Origin: an uncultured Glaciecola sp. | GTDB lineage: Bacteria > Pseudomonadota > Gammaproteobacteria > Enterobacterales > Alteromonadaceae | Assembly (NCBI GenBank): GCA_937125395.1 | Contig: CAKZLI010000054.1 | Location: forward strand, 1-64,000 | Direction of reading: 5' to 3' | DNA: 64,000 bases | In this document: in pieces, positions 1 through 8,422 of the stretch | How positions within the stretch are numbered: position 1 is the stretch's first letter | Layout: every line of letters begins with the position of its first letter | Position numbers and translations under genes: made by a program | The notes under the pieces: model-generated | Database searches by the model: none | Seen by the model: the letters and a program-made list of their open reading frames with translations, nothing else | What the model was told of the DNA's origin: nothing

Positions 1-404
<404 letters not shown>

Positions 405-478
405 ATTTTTGTATCGAATTATGAATTGTCGTTGTTGACACTCTTAATGAGTGCCCACACAAATTGTCTTGTTATAAA

Positions 479-491
479 TTGTTAAAGAGCG
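479..491 (-). promoter_or_regulatory. rRNA leader boxA antitermination element
   Basis: The minus strand reads CGCTCTTTAACAA, a near-exact match to the boxA of gammaproteobacterial rRNA leaders, where NusB/NusE nucleate antitermination. It lies about 75 bases upstream of the 16S 5' end and downstream of the promoter at 550-577, which is the expected order. Confidence 0.85.
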
Positions 492-549
492 TTGCGACTT
501 CCTCGCACCAATCAAGTAGGCTGGTTAGCCCCTCTCAATCGGGATGCGT

Positions 550-577
550 ATAATACGCTTTTGAATCTGGTTGTCAA
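550..577 (-). promoter_or_regulatory. rRNA operon sigma-70 promoter
   Basis: On the minus strand a perfect -35 TTGACA (572-577) is followed by a 16-base spacer and a -10 TATTAT (550-555), then a GC-rich discriminator (CGCATCCC) typical of stringently controlled rRNA promoters. It drives the 16S gene at 1-404. A second, weaker candidate lies just upstream: TTGACG at 623-628, 17 bases, then TTTATT at 600-605. The two would form the usual P1/P2 tandem. Confidence 0.8.
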
Positions 578-599
578 CGTTTTATTCAAACTATTTACG

Positions 600-628
600 A
601 ATAAACACTCTAACTAAAACATCGTCAA
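600..628 (-). promoter_or_regulatory. possible second (upstream, P1-like) rRNA promoter
   Basis: The minus strand shows TTGACG (623-628), a 17-base spacer and TTTATT (600-605), about 50 bases upstream of the stronger promoter. Tandem promoters are the rule for rRNA operons, so this is plausible, but the -10 is weak. Confidence 0.4.
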
Positions 629-799
629 ACGCTTGCACTACTTGGCTTTGCCGTAAACGACTTGGCGGGTGTTGTCTCAAGCGAGGGCGCATTTTACAGA
701 CATAATCGGATGCGTCAACAGGGATTGTTTAATAATATACAATTTTATCTTAACACATTGATATTCTTAGACTTTTTATTTAAATTTTATTCCGGGTAT

Positions 800-824
800 A
801 AAAAAACCGATGAAAACATCGGCT
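800..824 (-). terminator. rho-independent terminator after csrA
   Basis: On the minus strand, GCCGATG-TTTT-CATCGG forms a short hairpin (arms 807-812 and 817-822) followed at once by a run of seven T. It sits about 30 bases past the csrA stop and separates csrA from the rRNA promoters, which point the same way. Confidence 0.85.
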
Positions 825-850
825 CTTTTGGTCTTACATTTTGAATTAAG

Positions 851-1051
851 TTATTCTGGAGCAACACTAGTGTTACCAGAACCCCCTTTTTCAGCTTGTA
901 TTCTCATGTAAATTTCTTCACGATGAACTGATACTTCTTTGGGTGCGTTGACACCGATTCTGACTTGGTTGCCTTTCACACCCAATACAGTAACCGTAAC
1001 ATCATCACCCACCATTAAAGTTTCTCCAACACGACGAGTCAAGATAAGCAT
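851..1051 (-). CDS. csrA: carbon storage regulator CsrA (RsmA), RNA-binding global regulator
   Basis: CsrA is a small dimeric RNA-binding protein that binds GGA motifs in mRNA leaders and changes translation or stability. The product here is 66 residues. It starts [10 protein letters not shown] and keeps the conserved core, including the RNA-contacting Arg in [10 protein letters not shown] tail of about 15 residues after the core is longer than in E. coli CsrA (61 residues) and ends in APE. The ATG at 1051 is preferred over an in-frame start 30 bases upstream, because the minus strand has AGGAG directly ahead of it and the family always starts MLILTRR. It follows alaS, the usual gammaproteobacterial arrangement, and has its own terminator. 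Confidence 0.97.
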   Translation of the reverse strand: MLILTRRVGETLMVGDDVTVTVLGVKGNQVRIGVNAPKEVSVHREEIYMRIQAEKGGSGNTSVAPE

Positions 1052-1182
1052 TGTAGCTCCTATTCCTTTTTTATTATTCATCCATGTTTTTGAAAACAGT
1101 GTTAAATGTTTCCATGATTCCTTGTAATTTTGGTCACAGCAAAATTACTTTTCCTAATTATAAGTACAAGTTCAAGAAAACA

Positions 1183-3783
1183 CTAAATTTTTTCTGAAAT
1201 AAAATTATACACTGAGGACAATGCATTCTCTAAATTTTCAGGTTGAGTGCCACCGGCTTGAGCCATATCAGGTCGACCACCTCCCTTTCCGCCTACTTGC
1301 GTAGCAACAAAGTTAACTAGTTCACCTGCTTTTATTTGATTAACCAAATCACTAGTCACACCGGCGATTAAGTTAACCTTATTATCACCTGGCACACCTA
1401 ACACGATGATACCTGATGAAATCTTTTGTTTTAGCTCATCTAACATGCCACGCAACGCTTTTGCTTCGACACCTGGGAGGTTAGCTACTAATACATTTTG
1501 TTCTTTTATTATCTGTACTTTACTCAGTAAATCCGAGCCTTGCTGACTCGCTAATTTCTGTTTAGCTTGATTTAACGATTTTTCGGTCGTTTTAAATACT
1601 TCTTGTTGAGCATGTATACGCTCAATTAACCCTGCTGGTTCAACTTTAAACAAATTTGATGCTTGGGCTAACAACGTGCTCTGCGCCTGAATGTAAGCTA
1701 AAGCAGTGTTCCCAGTAATCGCTTCGATCCGTCTAACACCTGAAGCGATACCACTTTCAGAGGTTATTTTACAAATCCCTATTGCACCGGTTTGATCAAC
1801 GTGCGTGCCTCCGCACAATTCGGTCGAGAATGATCCCATACTTACGACACGAACTTTTTCATCATATTTTTCACCAAATAGTGCCATTGCTCCGGAGGAT
1901 TTAGCCTCTTCCAAATCCATAAGCTGCGTACCTAGATTGTGATTAGCACGAATTTGCGAGTTAACTAATTGCTCAATTTCTATTAATTGTTCTGCTGATA
2001 TAGCCTCAAAATGGGCAAAATCAAAGCGTAATTTCTCTGCATCGACTAATGAGCCTTTTTGAGTGACGTGCTCACCAAGAATTTGGCGCAGTGCAGCATG
2101 TAGCAAGTGGGTTGCACTGTGATTAAGTACGATGGCTTCGCGACGTGACGTATCAATAACGCTATTCACCACATCACCTACTTTTAGTTCAGCGGTTGCA
2201 ATGCCTTGGTGGGCAAAAGCGTTTGCTATTTTTTGAGTATCTGTGACCGTAAAACTGTCTGTCGATTGGTTTGTCAAATAACCGCTATCTCCGGCTTGAC
2301 CACCAGATTCGGCATAAAATACAGTCTTATCTAAAATGACAATTCCAGCTTGGTCAGGCGATATATGTTGAACAGATTCGTTGTCTACTATGATTTCTAA
2401 TACGGTTCCAGCACATTCAGATTCAGTATAACCGTTAAATTCTGTGCTGTGCGTCACTTTTAATGTTTCATTATAATCAGTGCCAAAATTACTGGCTTTT
2501 TGTGCGCGTTGACGTTGCGCTTGCATTGCCTGTGCAAATCCATCGTCATCAATCGTCATGTTATGTTCACGTGCGACATCTGCAGTTAAATCTGCAGGGA
2601 AACCATAAGTGTCGTACAGTTTAAATACGATATCACCGGGGATAACAGTTCCCTCTAGCTCACTTAAATTTTGTGTTAGTATGTTCATGCCACGCTCTAG
2701 TGTTCTAGAGAATTGCTCTTCTTCAACCCGCAGTACTTTTTCGATGACTGGCAGTTGCTCTATCAATTCTGGATACGCATCGCCCATCTGTTCGGTTAGT
2801 GTACTGACAAGCTTATAAAAGAAAATATCTTCCGCGCCAAGTCTATAACCATGTCGAACTGCACGACGAATAATGCGACGTAACACATATCCACGTCCTT
2901 CATTTGCAGGCATGACACCATCACAGATTAAGAAACTACAAGAACGAATGTGATCAGCGATAACCCTAAGTGACTTATCTGATAGGTCTTGCGTGCCAAC
3001 AATCTGTGCAGCAGCTTTGATTAATGCTTGAAATATATCAATTTCGTAATTGCTATGTACATTTTGTAAAATTGCAGAGATACGCTCAAGGCCCATGCCT
3101 GTATCAATCGATGGCTTAGGTAACGGCTCCATTGTGCCATCAGACGATTTGTTGTATTGCATAAAGACCAAATTCCAGATCTCTATAAAACGATCACCGT
3201 CTTCTTCAGCTGAGCCCGGTACACCACCCCATATATGTTCACCATGATCATAAAAAATCTCTGAACAAGGGCCACATGGTCCGGTATCACCCATTGACCA
3301 AAAGTTGTCTGAAGTCGCGATACGAATAATTTTGTTTGCGGGTAAACCAATGTCATTCTGCCAGATAGCAAATGCTTCATCATCATCGGCGTACACAGTT
3401 ACTAACAACTTATCAGCTGGTAAGCCAAGTTCTTTGGTTAAAAATGTCCACGCAAATTTAATGGCATCAACCTTAAAATAATCGCCAAAACTAAAATTAC
3501 CCAACATTTCAAAAAAGGTATGATGACGAGCTGTATATCCGACATTATCTAAGTCATTATGCTTACCGCCGGCTCGCACACAACGCTGCGAAGATACGGC
3601 GCGAGAGTAATTACGTTGCTCAGCACCGAGAAACACATCTTTAAATTGATTCATTCCAGCATTGGTAAATAACAGTGTAGGATCATCACTTGGCACCAAT
3701 GAGGAAGAGGACACACTTTGATGACCATGTTGTCCAAAATAATCTAAAAATGCCTGTCTAATTTGGGCCGTAGAACGTGTCAT
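1183..3783 (-). CDS. alaS: alanine--tRNA ligase
   Basis: Charges tRNA-Ala with alanine in the cytoplasm. At 866 residues it matches the family (E. coli 876). The N-terminal class II catalytic core covers about 1-235, followed by the tRNA-recognition helices. The editing domain has its zinc/catalytic motif HSATHLLH near residue 560 and CGGTH near 660. A C-Ala tail carries the glycine-rich [15 protein letters not shown] near the end. The start [12 protein letters not shown] is preceded by AGGA. The gap to recX is 133 bases and contains a 7-bp hairpin (3855-3873) without a T-run, so the gene probably has its own leader. csrA follows 130 bases downstream. Confidence 0.98.
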   Translation of the reverse strand: MTRSTAQIRQAFLDYFGQHGHQSVSSSSLVPSDDPTLLFTNAGMNQFKDVFLGAEQRNYSRAVSSQRCVRAGGKHNDLDNVGYTARHHTFFEMLGNFSFGDYFKVDAIKFAWTFLTKELGLPADKLLVTVYADDDEAFAIWQNDIGLPANKIIRIATSDNFWSMGDTGPCGPCSEIFYDHGEHIWGGVPGSAEEDGDRFIEIWNLVFMQYNKSSDGTMEPLPKPSIDTGMGLERISAILQNVHSNYEIDIFQALIKAAAQIVGTQDLSDKSLRVIADHIRSCSFLICDGVMPANEGRGYVLRRIIRRAVRHGYRLGAEDIFFYKLVSTLTEQMGDAYPELIEQLPVIEKVLRVEEEQFSRTLERGMNILTQNLSELEGTVIPGDIVFKLYDTYGFPADLTADVAREHNMTIDDDGFAQAMQAQRQRAQKASNFGTDYNETLKVTHSTEFNGYTESECAGTVLEIIVDNESVQHISPDQAGIVILDKTVFYAESGGQAGDSGYLTNQSTDSFTVTDTQKIANAFAHQGIATAELKVGDVVNSVIDTSRREAIVLNHSATHLLHAALRQILGEHVTQKGSLVDAEKLRFDFAHFEAISAEQLIEIEQLVNSQIRANHNLGTQLMDLEEAKSSGAMALFGEKYDEKVRVVSMGSFSTELCGGTHVDQTGAIGICKITSESGIASGVRRIEAITGNTALAYIQAQSTLLAQASNLFKVEPAGLIERIHAQQEVFKTTEKSLNQAKQKLASQQGSDLLSKVQIIKEQNVLVANLPGVEAKALRGMLDELKQKISSGIIVLGVPGDNKVNLIAGVTSDLVNQIKAGELVNFVATQVGGKGGGRPDMAQAGGTQPENLENALSSVYNFISEKI

Positions 3784-3854
3784 TAAAAATCCTAAAAAAT
3801 GTATTCAAAAAATGCTGAGATAGACGGAAAAAATTTGCTATCTGGAATAACCCG

Positions 3855-3873
3855 CTAATCTATCACAGATTAG
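3855..3873 (-). promoter_or_regulatory. hairpin in the recX-alaS spacer (alaS leader)
   Basis: Perfect 7-bp inverted repeat CTAATCT / AGATTAG around a 5-base loop, about 75 bases upstream of the alaS start. No T-run follows it on the minus strand, so it is not an obvious terminator. It could be an operator or an mRNA structure. No function is established here. Confidence 0.35.
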
Positions 3874-3916
3874 TCTTATAATTAATAATATTGTGCTGAT
3901 TTTACTCAAAAAAAAA

Positions 3917-4399
3917 CTATTTTGTAGGATAAAACTCCACTGCGTGAGTAATTTGTTCTTGGTTAAAGCCTCTATATTGCAAAAATCGCATTTGTTTTTG
4001 TTTAAGTTCCCACTCAGTTTCTGGGTACATGGCATACTTTTTACATTTAACTTGATACGCTAATTCAAACCAATCTGGTTGGATTTCTGCAAGTACTTCA
4101 TTTAACAGTCCCGAATCAATATTATGGCCAAACAACGCTTGTTTTATTCTACTAAGCCCTTGTCCTTTGACCATGCAATTACGCACAAAATGCTCGGTAA
4201 AACGCCGATCAGATTGTAAATCTTTATCAACAAACTGCTGCAATACCGATTCAATATCATTGTGCTCAACATCCAGCATGGCCAATTTTTGGCTTAATTC
4301 AGCATAGCTTTGTTCTCTGCGCGCTAACAAACGAGTAATCTTGTGCCTAATAACACGTCGTGGATCCGAAGTTTGAATCGGGATATCATCCATATCCAT
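3917..4399 (-). CDS. recX: regulatory protein RecX
   Basis: RecX binds RecA filaments and limits recombination and SOS activity. The 160-residue product has the family's repeated three-helix modules, with characteristic stretches such as DRRFTEHFVRNCMVKGQG and GFNQEQITHAVE near the C-terminus. Length is close to E. coli RecX (166). The start is supported by AAGGTGAG seven bases ahead of the ATG. recA, normally immediately upstream of recX, is not here: the next gene upstream is a divergent, unrelated plus-strand gene. RecX function is inferred from sequence only. Confidence 0.93.
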   Translation of the reverse strand: MDMDDIPIQTSDPRRVIRHKITRLLARREQSYAELSQKLAMLDVEHNDIESVLQQFVDKDLQSDRRFTEHFVRNCMVKGQGLSRIKQALFGHNIDSGLLNEVLAEIQPDWFELAYQVKCKKYAMYPETEWELKQKQMRFLQYRGFNQEQITHAVEFYPTK

Positions 4400-4454
4400 A
4401 AATCACTCACCTTTTACTGAACTGTTTTTAAATGTATCAGGTAAGAATAACTAA

Positions 4455-5630
4455 ATGTTTTCACAAAAGGAACTGCACTTGTCTTATACAGTGTCTGCCT
4501 GTACCGATATATCCACTATAGATGCGCAAGAATGGGATGCATGTTTTGAACAAGATGGAGGCCCATGTCTGTCTTATGCATTTTTATTAGGCTTAGAACT
4601 TAGTAACAGTGTGGGGGAAGATACAGGGTGGTTACCTTATCATCTGTGTATTAAATCAGCCGGTAACACAATTGCTTGGGTGCCAGGTTATATAAAAACA
4701 CACAGCTATGGTGAATATATTTTTGACCATGCTTGGGCTAATGCTTATGCTCAACATGGATTTAACTACTATCCTAAGTGGGTCAACGCTATTCCATTTA
4801 CTCCGGTAACATCGCAGCGTATCGGCTGGATAAATAACCAAGCTCGCTGGCAAGATTTACCGGATATTATTGCGCAGATAAAGGATTTTTTGTACACGCA
4901 TCAATGTTCATCAATGCATCTATTATTTGCAAATTTAACCGAGCACGCGCATTTATCTAACAGTCCATTGCTGCATCGATTGTCGTTGCAATTTGAATGG
5001 CAAAATAAACAGTACACATCATTTAGTGATTATCTAGCGGGATTTACATCCAGAAAACGTCGTTCAATTACCAAAGAACGAAAAAAAAATGCTTCACATA
5101 ATGTGACGGTGTCGCGAATATATGGCGATGCTATTACGCAAGCTGACATGGATTTTTTCTATAGCTGTTATCGGGTCACGTATTTAAAACGCAGCGGACA
5201 TGATGGCTATTTAACGCGTGAATTTTTTAATCATTTATTACATAGCATGCCTCAGAATGTCTTGCTGGTTCTTGCCAAACAAGACTCAGACTATATCGCA
5301 GGTTCATTATTCTTATTCGATGACACACAACTTTACGGTCGTTATTGGGGTGCCTTGCAAGAAGTCGACGGTTTACACTTTGAATGTTGTTATTATCAAG
5401 GGATCGAATTTGCTATCGAGCACCGCATACAGCGCTTCAATCCAGGCACTCAAGGTGAACATAAAATATTACGAGGCTTTGCACCCACCTATTGCCACTC
5501 ATATCACAGTTTAGCTCGCAAAGATTTTGAGGTAGCTGTCGATGACTTTTTACAACGTGAGCAAATCGGTGTGCGGCAATACAAACAACACTGCGATGGG
5601 TTGTTGCCTTTCAAACAGACGGATGAATAA
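4455..5630 (+). CDS. DUF482 / FemAB-like GNAT-fold protein (COG3146 type)
   Basis: A 391-residue soluble protein recognised as the DUF482 family, which has the double GNAT fold of FemAB-like aminoacyl or acyl transferases. Typical segments are the GGPCLSYAFLLGLE region near residues 35-48, FTSRKRRSITKERKK near 195-210, and a C-terminal half with GRYWG and GLHFECCYYQGIEFAIEH ahead of FNPGTQGEHK. Substrate and physiological role are unknown for the family. It is transcribed divergently from recX, and 31 bases separate its stop from the next plus-strand open frame. The start has only a weak ribosome-binding site, so an internal start is possible. Confidence 0.85.
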   Translation: MFSQKELHLSYTVSACTDISTIDAQEWDACFEQDGGPCLSYAFLLGLELSNSVGEDTGWLPYHLCIKSAGNTIAWVPGYIKTHSYGEYIFDHAWANAYAQHGFNYYPKWVNAIPFTPVTSQRIGWINNQARWQDLPDIIAQIKDFLYTHQCSSMHLLFANLTEHAHLSNSPLLHRLSLQFEWQNKQYTSFSDYLAGFTSRKRRSITKERKKNASHNVTVSRIYGDAITQADMDFFYSCYRVTYLKRSGHDGYLTREFFNHLLHSMPQNVLLVLAKQDSDYIAGSLFLFDDTQLYGRYWGALQEVDGLHFECCYYQGIEFAIEHRIQRFNPGTQGEHKILRGFAPTYCHSYHSLARKDFEVAVDDFLQREQIGVRQYKQHCDGLLPFKQTDE

Positions 5631-5724
5631 GTTGTAAACAGATATGTCTATCTCCTAGGCATTGCTCGGTAAGATTGTTACTATTATTTTGAACCAAAAT
5701 TTAGATTACTATTGGAATGATACA

Positions 5725-7803
5725 ATGATGAAGAAAACTACAATAGCAACATTAGTTGCAGCGAGCTTTATACTCGGCGGCTGCACAGGCCAGGCCCCAA
5801 CGACATCAGTCCCAACTGCAGTTGAAGCGGTTGCAGCAAAAGCAGAACTAGGCTCATTTGGTGTAGATTTAAGTGCGCGTAACTTAGATGTAAAACCAGG
5901 TGATGATTTCTTTATGTATGCCAGTGGGAATTGGTACGACAACTATGAATTACCTGCAGATAAAACACGTTTTGGTGCGTTTTCTAAACTCGCTGAGCGT
6001 TCAAATGATGAAGTTAAAGCGATCATTGAAGATCTAGCGGCAAAAGAAAACTTATCAGGCACTGAAAAACTGGTTGCTGATTATTACAACGCTTACATGG
6101 ATACTGACACGTTAGATGCGCTCGGTATTACTCCACTGCAAGCAACCTTAACTGATATTGCAAACATTGCTGATGTGGCCGGTTTAACCAAAACATTTGG
6201 TGAAGCTTGGTTAACTGGCACCACTAGCCCTATCTGGGGCGGCATGTGGACCAACCCTAAAGATCCAAATCAATACCAATTACATGTTGGTGTGGGTGGT
6301 ATTGGTCTACCTGACCGTGACTATTACTTATTAGATACTGAACGTTTCGTCAATATTCGTAATGAATATCAAAATCATATTGCACAAATGTTAGCGTTTG
6401 CCGGTATCAGTGAGGCCGATGCCCAAAACCAAGCGGCAGCAATATTAGCACTTGAAACCAAAATTGCTGAAATCCAGTGGCCACGTGAAAAACGTCGTGA
6501 CCGTGATCTAGCTCTAAACCAATTTGAGCGTGATGCATTTGAAGCTGAATATGCTGGGTTTGATTGGGATAGTTTCTTTGCCTCTTCTGGTTTTGCGATC
6601 CCAGCATTAAACGTACGTCAGCCTGAGCCGGTGAAAGCTGCGATTGACTTAATCAACGGTGAAGATTTAGCGACGTGGAAAGCGTATTTAACTTATCACA
6701 CAATCTCAAACAACGCGTCAATGTTGTCACAAGATATCTACAATACGAACTTTGCCTTCTTTGGCACGGTATTAAACGGTCAAAAAGAGCCACGTCCTCG
6801 TTGGAAGCGTGCGATCAGTGCGATGTCTGGTACTGAGAGTTTAGGTTTTGCGATTGGTGAGATTTACACCGAACGTTATTTTCCTGAGAGCTCCAAAGCA
6901 CAAATGGCTGAGCTAGTTGAAAACCTCCGTACAGCCCTTGGTCAACGTATCGATGGTCTTGATTGGATGGGTACAGAAACTAAGGTTAATGCTAAAGCTA
7001 AGCTTGCTGCGTTCCGCCCTAAAATTGGTTACCCAGATCAAGGTATTGATTTTGCTGGTTTAGATATTAAAGGCGATGATTTATTAGGTAATGTCAAAAC
7101 ACTTCGTCAATTCTTCCAAGCCAAAGATGTGGCAGTTGAAATGGAACCAACAGATCGTGAACGTTGGGGCATGACACCACAACAAGTCAACGCGTATTAT
7201 AACTCATCATTTAACGAAATTGTGTTCCCTGCGGCAATTTTACAACCACCGTTCTTTGATCCAAATGCAGATGCAGCTGTGAACTACGGTGGTATTGGTG
7301 CGGTGATCGGGCATGAAATGGGTCATGGATTTGATGATCAAGGTTCAAAATCTGATGCAGAGGGTGTGCAACGTAACTGGTGGACTGATGAAGATCGCGC
7401 TGCGTTTGATGCTAAAGCAGAAAAACTAGCCGCTCAGTATTCAGCGTATGAGCCTATTGAAGGTAACTTCGTAAATGGTAAAAATTCATTAGGCGAAAAC
7501 ATTGGTGATGTCGGAGGATTGGCCATGGCCTATCACGCTTATCAACTTAGCCTAAATGGTAAAGAAGCGCCAATTATTGATGGCACTACAGGTGATCAAC
7601 GTTTCTTCCTAGCATGGGCACAAGTCTGGAAAGAAAAACGCACTGAAGAAAGCATGCTTAACCAACTTCGTGGTGGCACACATGCGCCAGGTCGTTACCG
7701 TGCACTTGCGCCGCGTAATCATGATGCATGGTATGCTGCGTTTGATGTTAAACCAGGTGATGCATTGTATTTAGCACCAGAAGATCGCGTCCGTATTTGG
7801 TAA
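5725..7803 (+). CDS. pepO: M13 family zinc metallopeptidase (PepO/neprilysin-like), lipoprotein
   Basis: Zinc endopeptidase of the neprilysin family, predicted to act in the periplasm on short peptides. From the ATG at 5725 the product has 692 residues. It opens with a basic n-region, a hydrophobic stretch and a lipobox ending LGGC, so it should be lipid-anchored. The M13 N-terminal domain follows, then zinc motif HEMGH (first His about residue 530) and the third-ligand motif ENIGD with Glu about 591, followed by GGL. The C-terminus VRIW matches the family ending. An upstream in-frame start at 5662 would hide the signal peptide, so 5725 (or the adjacent ATG at 5728) is chosen. It is a single gene ending in a strong terminator. 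Confidence 0.95.
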   Translation: MMKKTTIATLVAASFILGGCTGQAPTTSVPTAVEAVAAKAELGSFGVDLSARNLDVKPGDDFFMYASGNWYDNYELPADKTRFGAFSKLAERSNDEVKAIIEDLAAKENLSGTEKLVADYYNAYMDTDTLDALGITPLQATLTDIANIADVAGLTKTFGEAWLTGTTSPIWGGMWTNPKDPNQYQLHVGVGGIGLPDRDYYLLDTERFVNIRNEYQNHIAQMLAFAGISEADAQNQAAAILALETKIAEIQWPREKRRDRDLALNQFERDAFEAEYAGFDWDSFFASSGFAIPALNVRQPEPVKAAIDLINGEDLATWKAYLTYHTISNNASMLSQDIYNTNFAFFGTVLNGQKEPRPRWKRAISAMSGTESLGFAIGEIYTERYFPESSKAQMAELVENLRTALGQRIDGLDWMGTETKVNAKAKLAAFRPKIGYPDQGIDFAGLDIKGDDLLGNVKTLRQFFQAKDVAVEMEPTDRERWGMTPQQVNAYYNSSFNEIVFPAAILQPPFFDPNADAAVNYGGIGAVIGHEMGHGFDDQGSKSDAEGVQRNWWTDEDRAAFDAKAEKLAAQYSAYEPIEGNFVNGKNSLGENIGDVGGLAMAYHAYQLSLNGKEAPIIDGTTGDQRFFLAWAQVWKEKRTEESMLNQLRGGTHAPGRYRALAPRNHDAWYAAFDVKPGDALYLAPEDRVRIW

Positions 7804-7830
7804 CTTCGTTAAGCGCTAACAATAGTTACT

Positions 7831-7870
7831 AAAAAGCTCCGCAGTTGGTATCAGCTGCGGAGCTTTTTTT
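7831..7870. terminator. bidirectional rho-independent terminator
   Basis: An 11-bp inverted repeat AAGCTCCGCAG (7834-7844) / CTGCGGAGCTT (7855-7865) is followed on the plus strand by a T-run and preceded by an A-run. It can therefore end both the peptidase gene (plus) and the converging acetyltransferase gene (minus). Confidence 0.92.
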
Positions 7871-7891
7871 ATGTATTTAATATGGGTTTAT

Positions 7892-8422
7892 TTACTCAAT
7901 TGGCTCAGGCGAATATTGATATAAGCGATTAGTCTGTTGATAAAGCTCAATATCATGTTGATAGACAAACCCTAACCGTTCTAGCAATTTAATCGATCGG
8001 GTATTCGTCGGCAGCACTATTGCCAAAATAGTCTCAAGCTTAAGAGCAGTCAGCGCATGTTTAAGCACTACCTGACAAGCAGTAAAGGCATAGCCTTGTC
8101 CAGCATATTCATCCAATAACGCAAAGCCTAAATCAGGATGCGCTAGCTCTGGACGTTTTAATAACCCACACACGCCAATCGGGAGTGATGAATTAGTTAC
8201 TGTTGGATGTTCAATAACGGGGATCGACACCACATCAAGCGCAAAACCATTTTCGGCAAAACAGGCCATTGGCCCAGTAGAAATATATTGTTCCGCTGCG
8301 GTAATATCAGTTATGTGTTTATCTGCAATAAAACGGATGAAACTTGGCTGATTATACAAACGCATCACAAAAGGCGCATCACACAGGGATAAGCGCCTAA
8401 TGATTACGTCAGATGACAACAT
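7892..8422 (-). CDS. GNAT family N-acetyltransferase (RimJ/RimL-like)
   Basis: A 176-residue acetyltransferase with the GNAT core: an N-terminal IIRRLSLCDAPFVMRLYN, a central GFALLDEYAGQGYA acetyl-CoA loop (a variant of the usual Q/R-x-x-G-x-G/A), and a C-terminal PTNTRSIKLLERLGF typical of RimJ/RimL and antibiotic or metabolite acetylases. The ATG at 8422 overlaps the stop of the upstream radical SAM gene as TGATG, so the two are translationally coupled. The upstream in-frame TTG at 8425 is less likely. Acceptor substrate unknown. The coupling suggests it acts on, or alongside, the product of the radical SAM enzyme (inference). Confidence 0.88.
   Translation of the reverse strand: MLSSDVIIRRLSLCDAPFVMRLYNQPSFIRFIADKHITDITAAEQYISTGPMACFAENGFALDVVSIPVIEHPTVTNSSLPIGVCGLLKRPELAHPDLGFALLDEYAGQGYAFTACQVVLKHALTALKLETILAIVLPTNTRSIKLLERLGFVYQHDIELYQQTNRLYQYSPEPIE

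Noticed and set aside
662..844. 60-residue plus-strand open frame between the rRNA promoters and csrA
   Set aside because: It lies antisense to the rRNA promoter region and the csrA terminator, its composition is low-complexity Phe/Leu, and it has no ribosome-binding site or family resemblance.
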